Positions 26,727 through 36,342 are shown, counted from the first letter of the stretch. The stretch: DNA of 64,000 bases from Chitinophaga pinensis (GCA_902167325.1 LR632930.1:372001-436000); one strand, 5' to 3'. Translations and numbers: made by a program. Notes: generated by a model from the letters alone, not told the origin.

Positions 26727-29501
26727 TTACTGCACTTTTACAAACCGGGTATGGAACATCCTGCTTCCGTTTTCGTATACCCCTAACCAGTAGGTACCGG
26801 CAGGCAGCCCATGCAGTGATATTTCCTGCAGCAGGGCCTCCTGTTGCAATATCCTGCATATCCTGCCCTGCATATCCGTTATCACGATCCGCTGCCCTCG
26901 TAATGCTTTCGACATCAGCATGATCTTTCCGGATGCGGGATTGGGGAATACGATGAAACCGGCCGCTCCCGTCACCTGTACAGGAACAGCATCAGACACA
27001 ATTATCCTGCCGTTTTGCAATTCCACCTCCGCATGGTAATAAACGATCCCCTGCGGCGGTTGTGCATCAATTGCTGAATAATACAGGCTGTTTGCAGACG
27101 TGGCACTTCCCAGTCCGGTCCCCTGCCTCACCCATCGTATGGCCTTGAGGCCTACAGCAGTTCCCAGTTCCAGTTGCAGCCTTACCTCTCCTGATGCCTC
27201 CAGATCCGCAGTAAAGTTGCGGATATAACACCCCGGAGCGCCGGCCGAAAACAGGTGCCCCTCACTCCGGAGACCTTCCTCAACACCCACTGCACTCACG
27301 GCAATAATGCCCGATGCCACAACTGAAGGCCTGAAGGCGAAAAAAGTATCCCTCACTTCCGCCAATAGCATATATGCATCGCCGTTAAGCCGGTATATCC
27401 TGTAAGCGGCTGCCCCGGTTGCGGGAGGCCACCAAACCAGCGCACTGTCTTCACAAATAAATCCCGTAGCCGGCTTCACTCGCGGTGCCAGCAGGAACAG
27501 CGGACTATCGAACATCTTCCCACCAGCTTCCATCCTTAATTGAGCCAGGCCAAAAGCCGGAGGGGCTGCCCATTCGGCTTTTTCTTCCGCCACATCTGTT
27601 ACGTTCGCCACCAGCTGCCAGTTGCCTGTACCCGGGCGATAATATATTTTCCCCGGTCCGGATATCGTGGTACTCCAGCGGAGGGTATGCTGCACGCCGG
27701 CATCCAGTGTTGCTGATGCAGCGGGGTTATCCCACCCGAATGCGCCTGCGGCGGCCAGTTGCCAGGCAAGGGCAAAGCGTTGTGTGCCCATTACCCTATG
27801 CCCTTCCGCATGCACGGTATAATCCCCCGCTGCGGGCAGGTGCAGTACTACCTGCTCTGTATTGTTGAGGCTGTCGCGGCCGGGAAGGGCGTGGCGGGAA
27901 AGACTGTCACGATGCGGGAACGCGGATAAGGTAAGGGGATCATACCGCCTTCCTGCGGCATCGGTCACCCAAAGGTCCAGGTCGTTCACCAATGCCTGGG
28001 CACTATTGGCAGCTGCCGGCAAATCGGTATAACGCAATGTAATTTTAAGGGAATGCGTATTGGGTGGTACGGTAATCCCGACAGTATAGCTGCTCCCCTG
28101 CTGAACGGCGCTCATCACATATCTCCGTTCCATGATCGTTTTCACGGCTTCCCACGCATTTGCAGCCCCAAAACCGGAAGTAAAATCAGGTCCCGGAGCA
28201 CCCACATCTGTAGCGGAATTGATCAGAACAGCGGCAGCTAACGCTGTGGGTAACGCCTCACCGGTTTGTAAACGGGATTGTTCCCTTACCAGTAACCCGA
28301 TGCCGGAAAGCAGTGCGGCCGCGTCGGAAGTGCCGCCGGGGCCATAAACCACCAGCTCAGGCTTGATGCGCCCGTCGTAACAGGGACCACGGCTGCTGAG
28401 CAGCGCAATATTGGATGATCCGTCTGTTGCTCCTGCCACCAGTACGTTCTTAGCCTGCTTAAAGGTGCCGCTGAGGTTGGCAAATGCAGCTATCCCGGCG
28501 TAGATACCTTCTCCCGGGGCATCGGTGCCGATGTTACCGGAAGAAAATACATGCAGGAAAGTATCCATTTCAAACAGCTGTGCATCGTACGCGGCTGCCT
28601 CCAGTCCGTAATAGTTTTCTATGCCGGTTCCATAGGAATGATTTTGCGCCTGCAATCCATAGGTTGTAAACGAAGTATTGGCATCCGGCAACAGGCGGGT
28701 GAAATCGGAGGAAGCAATGCCCGCCAGCGGTGCAGCCCCCATACCCTGCGGACCACTGTTCCCGTTTCCTGCAATGAGGGTAGCCATCAGTGTGGCATGG
28801 GCATCCACCCTGTCCGGCGCAGCAGCTGTGGGGATATAGCGGGTCCTGAGGTCGATGTCAGTAGTATCATACAACGATTCTTTCAGGGAAATACGCATGC
28901 CGTTTCCCCGAAGAGCAGGAATATTAGCATGCAGCGTGCTGAGGCGGTTCACGCGGAGGTCCGAATTGGCAACAGTAGCCTCTGTGCGGGGTACACGGCT
29001 AACATCAGCAGCATGTAATTGCGGAGCCATGGTAAACTCCGGCCAGTCTTTCTTGGCAAGGCGCACCTCATACACATTCACAGCAGGATGCGCCAAAATA
29101 TGGAAGGGACCTTCTACAGAAGTATTGGCGAACAGGGTAATACTGTCTGCCGGCCGGAGCAATTCCAGTTTATCCAGCAATTTCGGGGATGCCTTCCAGT
29201 TATTGTTTGCTATCCAGACTGTAACCGTAGTATCTGCCGGCATTTTGCGGACGATGTGAAATTGAGGGGAAGGGGATTTTATAACGCCAAGTGCCGACAA
29301 TACCCTGCTGCCCGGATAGTTAGGGAACCTTACCAGATAAATTTCTTCCGCCGCAGTGCTCTGCCGGTGAGCGGCAGTCACCGCTGTGCCCATTGCATAC
29401 CTGCGCACCAGGGCACTATCCTGCCCGTTTACTCCCAAATACGGTATGGTGGCCAGTATGGTAAGCAGTAAAATGAAATGGATTGCATAACGGGAGGACA
29501 T
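26727..29501 (-). CDS. subtilisin-like (S8) secreted protein with T9SS sorting domain
   Basis: This 924-residue protein has a signal peptide (about 1-26), an S8 subtilisin domain (about 195-450), fibronectin-like or beta-sandwich regions, and a C-terminal type A sorting domain (about 850-924, starting FPNPASGK) for type IX secretion. In the S8 domain His235 (in VDAHATLMA), the oxyanion Asn323 (SSGNIG) and Ser392 (GGTSDAA) are visible. The position of the catalytic Asp appears to hold Glu208 (GMRISLKES), so activity may be reduced or changed. It is probably a surface or secreted proteinase or a derived binding protein. It is monocistronic. Confidence 0.87.
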   Translation of the reverse strand: MSSRYAIHFILLLTILATIPYLGVNGQDSALVRRYAMGTAVTAAHRQSTAAEEIYLVRFPNYPGSRVLSALGVIKSPSPQFHIVRKMPADTTVTVWIANNNWKASPKLLDKLELLRPADSITLFANTSVEGPFHILAHPAVNVYEVRLAKKDWPEFTMAPQLHAADVSRVPRTEATVANSDLRVNRLSTLHANIPALRGNGMRISLKESLYDTTDIDLRTRYIPTAAAPDRVDAHATLMATLIAGNGNSGPQGMGAAPLAGIASSDFTRLLPDANTSFTTYGLQAQNHSYGTGIENYYGLEAAAYDAQLFEMDTFLHVFSSGNIGTDAPGEGIYAGIAAFANLSGTFKQAKNVLVAGATDGSSNIALLSSRGPCYDGRIKPELVVYGPGGTSDAAALLSGIGLLVREQSRLQTGEALPTALAAAVLINSATDVGAPGPDFTSGFGAANAWEAVKTIMERRYVMSAVQQGSSYTVGITVPPNTHSLKITLRYTDLPAAANSAQALVNDLDLWVTDAAGRRYDPLTLSAFPHRDSLSRHALPGRDSLNNTEQVVLHLPAAGDYTVHAEGHRVMGTQRFALAWQLAAAGAFGWDNPAASATLDAGVQHTLRWSTTISGPGKIYYRPGTGNWQLVANVTDVAEEKAEWAAPPAFGLAQLRMEAGGKMFDSPLFLLAPRVKPATGFICEDSALVWWPPATGAAAYRIYRLNGDAYMLLAEVRDTFFAFRPSVVASGIIAVSAVGVEEGLRSEGHLFSAGAPGCYIRNFTADLEASGEVRLQLELGTAVGLKAIRWVRQGTGLGSATSANSLYYSAIDAQPPQGIVYYHAEVELQNGRIIVSDAVPVQVTGAAGFIVFPNPASGKIMLMSKALRGQRIVITDMQGRICRILQQEALLQEISLHGLPAGTYWLGVYENGSRMFHTRFVKVQ

Positions 29502-29848
29502 GTATCTAAGCTATAAATTTTTTTCTGCGTGAAAAAAAATACCTATTATTGGATACGAAAAGCCCAGATCTGACCGAAGAGCATAACCATTTTCACGTAA
29601 CATAAGTCACCGAATCTCACGAGCACTAACAACTTCCATTTAAGTACATCGTCCATCAATTACATCTGAACCTGAAAAGTAAATTTGTATAGAGAGCATC
29701 CGTAACAGCATATTCTAAACATGCCTGCGTTGGCCCGCATGCCTGCAACTGCATTGTTGATAGCCCATAGAGGGAATCCGGGATACCGGAAAGGCCCTTA
29801 TTTGCTCCATTTAACGTTTATCATTCTTAATCCAAAATCTAATCTTCC
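29502..29848. other. 347-base intergenic region between divergent protease genes
   Basis: This A/T-rich gap should hold the divergent promoters of the two proteases. An exact TAAATTTG (-7 type) lies at 29680-29687 on the plus strand but has no matching -33 TTG. Two copies of GCATGCCTGC-like sequence are near 29719 and 29738. I see no gene. Confidence 0.4.
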
Positions 29849-30673
29849 ATGAGAAAGAACACCATTGCTGCCCTGCTACTGGGCGCCACTTTAGTTTTCG
29901 TTATTTATTCCTGCAAGAAAGATGCTGTGGTAAAGCAAAGAGACACAGAATCCGCCGTTTCGCAAGACGTGCTGGCCAAAATCAAAGCCCTCGGCTTTTC
30001 GACCTCCGGCGCAAGAACCGTTGAAGGCGGATGGCTGGTGGAAGGCGACATCCTGCTTACACAGGAGAACCTCGACGAAGCGGCCACTTCCGCTAATTTA
30101 CGCATCGCGGAAACGGAGCAGTACCGAACCAACAATCTTGTAAAGGGCCTGCCCCGCCAGATCACGATTAAAGTGATGGACCTGGGAGCTGCATTTGTTT
30201 CCGGAACCGATCTGGCCATTGCACGCTACAATGCCCAGAACCTGCAGCTCACCTTCCGCAGGATCACCAGCGGCAAGGCGGATATCACCATCAAAGGCTT
30301 CTACCAGGGGCCCAGCGGCGGGTTCATCACCCTCGGCTCTGCCGGTTTCCCCACCCGGAACGGTAACCCCTATGGCACCATTTCCATGAACACGCATGAG
30401 CTGGCTTATGGGGCTAACCCCAATGTTGATTATGTAGGCTCCGTTATCCAGCACGAAATGGGCCATTGCATCGGCTTCCGCCATACCGACTATATGAACC
30501 GCGCTTTCAGCTGCGGAACAGGCGGTAACGAAGGCGCGTCCAATATTGGTGCAGTACATATCCCCGGCACCCCTACCGGCCCTGACAATGCATCCTGGAT
30601 GCTGGCTTGCTCTAATGGCGGCAACCGCACCTTCAATGGTAACGACATCGTTGCCCTCAATTACCTCTACTAA
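29849..30673 (+). CDS. M57-like (HEIGH) zinc metalloprotease lipoprotein
   Basis: This 274-residue protein carries the extended zinc motif HEMGHCIGFRHTD (202-214), with His202, His206 and His212 as ligands and Glu203 as the catalytic base, as in the dual-action HEIGH peptidases (M57). The signal peptide ends in VIYSCKKD, so Cys22 is the lipidated residue. A Met-turn-like SWML follows later. It is probably an outer-membrane-anchored protease. It stands alone with a strong terminator and is divergent from the S8 protein. Confidence 0.88.
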   Translation: MRKNTIAALLLGATLVFVIYSCKKDAVVKQRDTESAVSQDVLAKIKALGFSTSGARTVEGGWLVEGDILLTQENLDEAATSANLRIAETEQYRTNNLVKGLPRQITIKVMDLGAAFVSGTDLAIARYNAQNLQLTFRRITSGKADITIKGFYQGPSGGFITLGSAGFPTRNGNPYGTISMNTHELAYGANPNVDYVGSVIQHEMGHCIGFRHTDYMNRAFSCGTGGNEGASNIGAVHIPGTPTGPDNASWMLACSNGGNRTFNGNDIVALNYLY

Positions 30674-30691
30674 TAACCGGTCACCCACATA

Positions 30692-30727
30692 AAAAAAGCG
30701 TACGGAAAATACTCCGTACGCTTTTTT
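30692..30727. terminator. bidirectional terminator between the M57 gene and serS
   Basis: A 15-base stem (AAAAAAGCGTACGGA and its complement) with a 6-base loop has an A-run on one side and a T-run on the other, serving two convergent genes. Confidence 0.85.
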
Positions 30728-30744
30728 ATTATCATCCCGGTGGA

Positions 30745-32019
30745 TTATGCAATCCGGTCGGTCCCGAAATATTTGTGCAGTACTTCCGGCAGCAGGATGC
30801 CATCGGGCGTCTGGTTGTTTTCAAGCAGGGTTGCCATGATACGCGGGCAGGCAAGGGAGCTGCCGTTCAGCGAATGCACCAGCACGTTCTTACCATTCTC
30901 ATCCTTGTAACGTACTTTCATACGGTTGGTCTGGAAGGTTTCGAAGTTGGATACGGAAGATACCTCCAGCCATTTCTGCTGTGCGGCAGACCATACCTCG
31001 AAGTCGAAAGTTTGGGCCGAAGCAAAGCTCATATCGCCTCCGCAGAGGTTCAGGATACGGTACGGAAGGCCCAGGCTCTGGATGAGCTTCTCCACATGCG
31101 CCACCATCTCTTCGAGGGTGGTATACGACTTATCGGGATGTACCAGTTGTACCAGCTCCACCTTTTCGAACTGGTGAAGGCGGTTCAGCCCGCGTACATC
31201 TTTGCCATAAGAACCGGCTTCGCGGCGGAAGCAGGGGCTATAAGCGGTCATTTTCACCGGAAGCTCACTTTCTTTCAGGATCTCATCGCGGTAAATATTA
31301 GTTACCGGCACTTCGGAAGTGGGGATCAGGTAGAAGTTATCTTCGGGCATATAGTACATCTGCCCTTCTTTATCGGGCAGCTGCCCGGTACCGTAGGCCG
31401 ATGTTTCGTTGACCATAAACGGCGTGAGCATTTCGTTATAACCCGCGGCGGTATTGAAGTCGAGGAAATAGCTGATAAGGGCGCGCTGCAGGCGGGCACC
31501 TTTGTTCTTGTACACAGGGAAGCCGCTGCCGGTAATTTTATTACCCAGCTCGAAATCGATCAGGTCGTATTGCTTCGCCAGGTCCCAGTGAGGCACGGCA
31601 CCTGCTGCCAGTGTGGGTATTACACCCCCACGGCGCACTTCCACATTTTCTTCCGGGGTACGCCCCTTGGGTACGGTGCTGCCGGGCAGGTTGGGGAGCC
31701 TCACGAGGGTATCGTGCAGTAATTTCTCCGTCGCACCCAGCTGTTCATTGATGGGCCCCAGCGCCTGCTTGAAGGCAGCTACCTCCAGCTTGCGTGATTC
31801 CGCACCCGATTTGTCGCCCGAAGCCATCAGCTTTCCGATCTCTTTCGATGCGGAATTTACCTTGGCCTGGGTTTCATCATAATCGAGCGTCAGCTTCTTG
31901 CGCTGTTCGTCAAGCGCCAGTACTTCCTCCACGAGGGTGGCTGCGTCCGCGAAATTCTTCACGGCCAGCCTTTCGAGTACCAGCTCCTTGTTTTGACGGA
32001 TAAATTGTACCTGTAACAT
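30745..32019 (-). CDS. serS: seryl-tRNA synthetase
   Basis: SerRS charges tRNA-Ser with serine in the cytoplasm. The 424-residue protein starts MLQVQFIRQNKELV, the family N-terminus, followed by a long antiparallel coiled-coil arm (about 30-105) that holds the tRNA. The class II catalytic core includes TSEVPVTN, SPCFRREAGSYGKD (motif 2) and NGSSLACPRIMATLLENNQ (motif 3). The longer frame starting at 32046 adds nine non-family residues and would overlap the promoter, so it is rejected. Confidence 0.97.
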   Translation of the reverse strand: MLQVQFIRQNKELVLERLAVKNFADAATLVEEVLALDEQRKKLTLDYDETQAKVNSASKEIGKLMASGDKSGAESRKLEVAAFKQALGPINEQLGATEKLLHDTLVRLPNLPGSTVPKGRTPEENVEVRRGGVIPTLAAGAVPHWDLAKQYDLIDFELGNKITGSGFPVYKNKGARLQRALISYFLDFNTAAGYNEMLTPFMVNETSAYGTGQLPDKEGQMYYMPEDNFYLIPTSEVPVTNIYRDEILKESELPVKMTAYSPCFRREAGSYGKDVRGLNRLHQFEKVELVQLVHPDKSYTTLEEMVAHVEKLIQSLGLPYRILNLCGGDMSFASAQTFDFEVWSAAQQKWLEVSSVSNFETFQTNRMKVRYKDENGKNVLVHSLNGSSLACPRIMATLLENNQTPDGILLPEVLHKYFGTDRIA

Positions 32020-32043
32020 TTTATAATGACTATTGAATTTGGA

Positions 32044-32073
32044 CAAAGATAACGGGGTTCTCCCTTAACTCAA
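32044..32073 (-). promoter_or_regulatory. serS promoter inside the end of nadE
   Basis: On the minus strand TTG (32071-32073), a 19-base spacer and TATCTTTG (32044-32051) match the Bacteroidota consensus exactly. The -33 element lies in the last codons of nadE, and transcription would begin about 18 bases before the serS ATG. Confidence 0.55.
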
Positions 32074-33735
32074 ATATTTCCCTACAATGGGCACACGCCG
32101 CCCTATCCCGAAGGCTTTGGACGATACACGGATAATGGGGCAGAACTGGTTCCTTTTATACTCATTGGTGTTCACCAGCTTCAGGGTGCGTGCCACCAGC
32201 GCAGCATCAAACCCCTGCGCCACTATTTCTTTAGGCCCCAGCCGCCGCTCAATATACTGATAAAGGATGCGGTCCAGAATGGCGTAATCCGGCAGGCTGT
32301 CACTGTCTTTCTGATTAGGACGCAACTCTGCCGATGGCGCTTTATCGATAATATTCGCGGGAATGATCTCCTTTTCGCGGTTAATATGCCGCGCCAGCGC
32401 GTACACCTGCATCTTGTAAAGGTCGCCCAGTACGGAAAGCCCGCCGGCCATATCGCCGTACAAAGTACCGTAACCGGTAGACAGCTCGCTTTTATTACTC
32501 GTATTCAGTAAAATGTAGCCGAATTTATTGGCCAGCCCCATCAGCAGGTTTCCACGGATGCGGCTTTGCATATTCTCCTCCGCCACGTTAAACGGCAGCC
32601 CTTTAAAATGCGGCTCCAGCGTTTGCAGGAAGTTCTCGTAAATATCATTGATGCGGATAATGTCGTAAGGATTGTCGAGGTTTTTCGACAGGGCCACGGC
32701 ATCATCCACCGAATGGTCTGTACTATATGGGGAGGGCAGCAGGATGGCGCGGACGTTCTCCTTACCCAGTGCTTCCACGGCCAGAGCCAGTGTAACGGCA
32801 CTGTCTATCCCCCCGGAAGAACCGAGAATGGCCTGTTTGAAGCCCATCTTCCTGAAGTAATCGCGGATGCTGAGCACTATGGCCTGGCGAATGCGTTCGA
32901 TGTTATGGTCGAACACCAGCTCCGTTAATACCGTATTCGGTAAAATGTCTGCATCGAGGTCGGGTTTCTTTTTGCCGAGGGTATCCAGCTCCACGCCCGC
33001 CATACCTTCTTCGAAGAAAGGCAGCTGCTCCACGATTTCCCCGTCTGCATTAAACACCATTGATCCCCCGTCGAACACGATCTCCGTTTGCGAACCCACC
33101 GTATTGCAATAATACATGGGCAGGCCGTACTTCTTCACATTCTCCCGGATGATCTCGCGGCGGCTCTCGTCGTGGTCGTAATCGAACGGTGAGGCAGACA
33201 GGTTGATCATTACATCGGGCTTTTGCAGTATGAGGCGGTCCATCGGGCAGATCCTGTACAGCGGGTTATCACCGAGGTTCCAGATATCTTCACAGATGGT
33301 AACGGCCAGCTTTTTGCCTTTGTATTCGATCACGTTCCATTCGAAACCCGGCTCGAAATACCGGTATTCATCGAACACATCATAAGTAGGCAGCAGTGTT
33401 TTCTGCACTATCTGTTTGATCTCTCCTTCGAACAGGAAGAACGCGGCGTTGAAAAGGTCTTTCCCTTCGCGGTGAGGATTGCGCTGCGGGGCGCCAACGA
33501 GTACGGCCGTTGTTTGTGTATGGGCCTTGATCTCGTCGAGGGCGGCATAGCTCCGGGCAATGAAGTCTTCAAACTCCAGAAAATCTCTCGGGGGGTAGCC
33601 GCATACACACAGTTCGGAGAACACCACCAGGTCGGCACCACGGGCTTCTGCCGCGTGGATGGCTTCGATGATTCGGGCCGTATTGGACTCGAAGTTCCCG
33701 ATGTGATAGTTCTGCTGGGCGAGAAAGATGTTCAT
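32065..33735 (-). CDS. nadE: glutamine-dependent NAD+ synthetase
   Basis: This 556-residue two-domain enzyme makes NAD+ from deamido-NAD+, ATP and glutamine. The N-terminal nitrilase-type glutaminase has its Glu41-Lys112-Cys148 triad (SELCVCGYPP, QKTLLPTYD, TICEDIW). The C-terminal synthetase has the ATP pyrophosphatase loop SGGIDS (307-312) and LSTGYGTLYGDMAGG. The length suits the short bacterial two-domain form. An exact TACCTTTG element at 33756-33763 lies 20 bases before the ATG and is the likely -7 element. Confidence 0.97.
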   Translation of the reverse strand: MNIFLAQQNYHIGNFESNTARIIEAIHAAEARGADLVVFSELCVCGYPPRDFLEFEDFIARSYAALDEIKAHTQTTAVLVGAPQRNPHREGKDLFNAAFFLFEGEIKQIVQKTLLPTYDVFDEYRYFEPGFEWNVIEYKGKKLAVTICEDIWNLGDNPLYRICPMDRLILQKPDVMINLSASPFDYDHDESRREIIRENVKKYGLPMYYCNTVGSQTEIVFDGGSMVFNADGEIVEQLPFFEEGMAGVELDTLGKKKPDLDADILPNTVLTELVFDHNIERIRQAIVLSIRDYFRKMGFKQAILGSSGGIDSAVTLALAVEALGKENVRAILLPSPYSTDHSVDDAVALSKNLDNPYDIIRINDIYENFLQTLEPHFKGLPFNVAEENMQSRIRGNLLMGLANKFGYILLNTSNKSELSTGYGTLYGDMAGGLSVLGDLYKMQVYALARHINREKEIIPANIIDKAPSAELRPNQKDSDSLPDYAILDRILYQYIERRLGPKEIVAQGFDAALVARTLKLVNTNEYKRNQFCPIIRVSSKAFGIGRRVPIVGKYLS

Positions 33736-33777
33736 CCGTACTTTTTTTTGTCTGCCAAAGGTACGGCTTAAAGGGGG

Positions 33778-34503
33778 TTAAAAATAAACCCCGAGGCGCA
33801 AAATGAAGTGATTACCGGTGATGCGGCCGTCGTTCCATTTGCCGTTACGGGTCACATCCACGAAATTATTCTGGTAATTGAAGCCTACTACGCCGGTAAG
33901 GGTTTCGGTGATGGGGTATTCCATGCCTGCACCGAGGAGCATGCCTGCGGTAAAGGGCTGTGTTTCGCGCAGCACGTTCTGCTTATCGAACCGGGTCATA
34001 TTGCTGATCACGTTAGCCCTTGCACGGATGGGCACACCCACAAACCCGCCAAACTGGCCGTAGAAATCAAAACCTTTAGCCGTAGCGGTTTTGAGCTTCA
34101 GCGTAAGTGGTACTTCGATATATTGCAGGCGGATGTCGTATTCCGCGGAGTTATCCCTGAATTCGGAAAGACCTTTACCCGCATCGTACTGCATCACACT
34201 GCCGAGGTGGGTGATCTGAAGGCCGGTAGAAAAGGCATAACGCTCCTGATCATCGATAAACAGATCGGCCAGTACGCCGTAGCTGAAATAGAAGCGGCCG
34301 CTGTTGCGGGATACGCCCGCATCCTGCGGACTGAGGAAAGAAGCCCCCGGATCGATCTTAAAACCAAACCGGACCTTACGCCCGGCTTTATCTGACACAC
34401 GTTCGCTTAAAGACTGTGCAGATGCTGCAGAAACCATGGCCACCAAAACCGCGGAAACCATAATGGATTTCCGGAATACGTTGCTAAACAATATTTTTAC
34501 CAT
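33778..34503 (-). CDS. outer-membrane beta-barrel protein (PorT-like family)
   Basis: This 241-residue protein has a signal peptide ending in SAASAQ and alternating strands of an eight-stranded barrel, ending in the aromatic LRLGVYF. It looks like the broad Bacteroidota OMP_b-brl/PorT group; a specific type IX secretion role is not shown. The start is uncertain: the ATG at 34503 leaves only 20 bases to gldB on the other strand, while an ATG at 34461 gives a shorter, normal signal peptide. Confidence 0.8.
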   Translation of the reverse strand: MVKILFSNVFRKSIMVSAVLVAMVSAASAQSLSERVSDKAGRKVRFGFKIDPGASFLSPQDAGVSRNSGRFYFSYGVLADLFIDDQERYAFSTGLQITHLGSVMQYDAGKGLSEFRDNSAEYDIRLQYIEVPLTLKLKTATAKGFDFYGQFGGFVGVPIRARANVISNMTRFDKQNVLRETQPFTAGMLLGAGMEYPITETLTGVVGFNYQNNFVDVTRNGKWNDGRITGNHFILRLGVYF

Positions 34504-34523
34504 CTCTAAAGTTATTATAGGCG

Positions 34524-35549
34524 ATGCAAAAGTACCTGAAAAATCACATCCTTTCTACCCTATTCCTGATTTCCGCCATCATGGCGGGCTGCGGAGGCAA
34601 AAAACAAATCCCCGATGTCAGCAATATCCCTATCACGGTAAAGATCGAAAGGTTCGACCGGGCCTTTGCCGGTATCGATACTTTGAACGCCTTACCGGGA
34701 TTAAAATTGTTGCAGGAACAATATCCCACTTTCACGAATGATTATCTTACCCGTGTCCTTTTCTTTGAAAACGTGGCTGATAGCGCCATATGGGCTAAAA
34801 TGGTACAAACTTTCCTTACTAATCCCGATATACGTGCTTTGCAGGATTCAGTTGGAAAGAAGTTCGCAGATATACGCCCGCTGGAAAATGAACTCACACA
34901 GGCATTCCGCCTTGCGAAGTATTACGTCCCTAAATTCCATGCACCGCAGGTACTGACGTTTATTTCCGCGATCAACAATTACGGCGCCATTACGATTGAT
35001 TCCGTACTGGGGATAGGGCTGGATATGTATATGGGGGCAGACTTCCCCGTATACCGCATGCTGCCCGACCTGCCGGAGTATATGGTGCGCAAATTCACCC
35101 CTGAAAATATACCCGTTAACGTGATGACGGTACTGTATCAGCAGCTGGATGCTCCGAAAGATGGCGGTACGCTGGCGGCGCAGCTGGTGTATCAGGGCAA
35201 GCAGCAGTATTTCCTGGAGCACACCCTGCCTGAAACGGAAGAACACATCCGCCTCGGGTATACCCGCGGGCAGCTGGATTTCTGTAATAAGAGTGAAAAA
35301 ATGATCTGGCAGTATTTCGTGGAGAATAAACTACTGTACAATCAGGAAGGACAGGTGATTGCACGTTATACCGGCGAAGGCCCGTCTACCCAGGGGTTGC
35401 CTGCCGAAGCGCCGGGAAAGATTGGCGCATTTGCCGGGTACAGGATCGTACAGGCATTCATGCAGCGCCACAAGGAATATACATTGGAAAAGCTCATGAG
35501 TACGCAGGACGCGATGCTCATCTTTAACGGAGCGAAGTACAGGCCCTAA
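34524..35549 (+). CDS. gldB: gliding motility lipoprotein GldB
   Basis: GldB is an outer-membrane or periplasmic lipoprotein required for gliding in Flavobacterium johnsoniae; its biochemical role is unknown. The 341-residue protein has the lipobox MAGC (Cys23) and segments resembling GldB such as PITVKIERFDRAF, FISAINNYGAITIDSVLGIGLDMYMG and MLPDLPEYM. It is convergent with apaG, overlapping it by 4 bases, and divergent from a beta-barrel gene. The usual partner gldC is not next to it. nadE close by fits a neighbourhood I associate with gldB in Bacteroidota. Confidence 0.85.
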   Translation: MQKYLKNHILSTLFLISAIMAGCGGKKQIPDVSNIPITVKIERFDRAFAGIDTLNALPGLKLLQEQYPTFTNDYLTRVLFFENVADSAIWAKMVQTFLTNPDIRALQDSVGKKFADIRPLENELTQAFRLAKYYVPKFHAPQVLTFISAINNYGAITIDSVLGIGLDMYMGADFPVYRMLPDLPEYMVRKFTPENIPVNVMTVLYQQLDAPKDGGTLAAQLVYQGKQQYFLEHTLPETEEHIRLGYTRGQLDFCNKSEKMIWQYFVENKLLYNQEGQVIARYTGEGPSTQGLPAEAPGKIGAFAGYRIVQAFMQRHKEYTLEKLMSTQDAMLIFNGAKYRP

Positions 35550-35932
35550 TTCATTTTAAAAGGAACCACCATCTGAAACTCGGGGATCTTCACATCGAAG
35601 AGCTTCTTGTTCAGCTGGTTTTCCATTTGATAGGTACCGTACATTTTGCCGATTTCCGTACGGAGGTTGGAACCGGACACATATTGATAGCTTTCGCCGG
35701 GCGCCAGTAGCGGTTGAACACCTACAACGCCCTCTCCCTCTACTTCGCGATGCGAGCCGTTGGAATCAATGATGTACCAATGGCGGCGCAGCAACTTGAT
35801 CGGGAAAGTGTTATTATTCTCGATGGTAATACGGTAAGCGAACATGAATTCACTGCCGATCGGATTAGAATAATCCGGCTGGTAAAACGTTTCCACGCTT
35901 ATCGTGATTCCCTCTGTGACCTTCTTGACCAT
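35546..35932 (-). CDS. apaG: ApaG (DUF525) family protein
   Basis: This 128-residue protein is an ApaG homologue, a small fibronectin-type beta-sandwich linked to Co2+/Mg2+ homeostasis and diadenosine tetraphosphate metabolism in enterobacteria. Family features are the N-terminal ITISVETFYQPDYSNP, AYRITIENNN, LLRRHWYIID and VVGVQPLLAPGESYQYVSG. The glycine-rich GxGxxG-like EGEGVVG is present. It overlaps the gldB 3' end by 4 bases on the opposite strand. Confidence 0.95.
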   Translation of the reverse strand: MVKKVTEGITISVETFYQPDYSNPIGSEFMFAYRITIENNNTFPIKLLRRHWYIIDSNGSHREVEGEGVVGVQPLLAPGESYQYVSGSNLRTEIGKMYGTYQMENQLNKKLFDVKIPEFQMVVPFKMN

Positions 35933-36015
35933 AGACTCAGCCTTTACGGTAAAAATAAGGAAAATAACCGCGTTGTAACATTTTTTTACCCCGGTGGTGG
36001 CGTTTTAACGAATCT

Positions 36016-36342
36016 TTATCGTATTTCCACCCCTTCTAACTCCAGGGGGTTACCCTCTGCCTCCCGGGCATCCCGCTCATATGGGATGTTATAATAGCCG
36101 TACCGCACCCAATCTGTGACATATCGCCACCAAAACCGCCACAGTCCGGCCTCCCGGTACTGGCGAACATGCCGCACCTCGTGCCGCACCCAGGCCGTAT
36201 TGGCCAGAAATTCCTTCCGGGATACCCCGTACAGGTGGATCACGCTGCCGAAAACGATCGCTATCCGGCTGCTCTTCATCTTCCACGCCGCCAGCCGTGC
36301 CACCCCGGAACCCTCCCTGATACTGCATTTCAGTATTGCCAT
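36016..36342 (-). CDS. small DUF4157-like protein with HExxH motif
   Basis: This short protein (about 108 residues) has HEVRHVRQYRE, an HExxH motif followed by an arginine- and tryptophan-rich segment (GLWRFWWRYVTDWVRYG) and a final YERDAREAEGNP that could give the third zinc ligand. This resembles the small DUF4157-type proteins of Bacteroidota; an actual peptidase activity is not certain. The start is unclear: an in-frame GTG at 36393 would add 17 residues. It follows the DUF5777 gene on the same strand by 14 to 65 bases, depending on the start. Confidence 0.65.
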   Translation of the reverse strand: MAILKCSIREGSGVARLAAWKMKSSRIAIVFGSVIHLYGVSRKEFLANTAWVRHEVRHVRQYREAGLWRFWWRYVTDWVRYGYYNIPYERDAREAEGNPLELEGVEIR

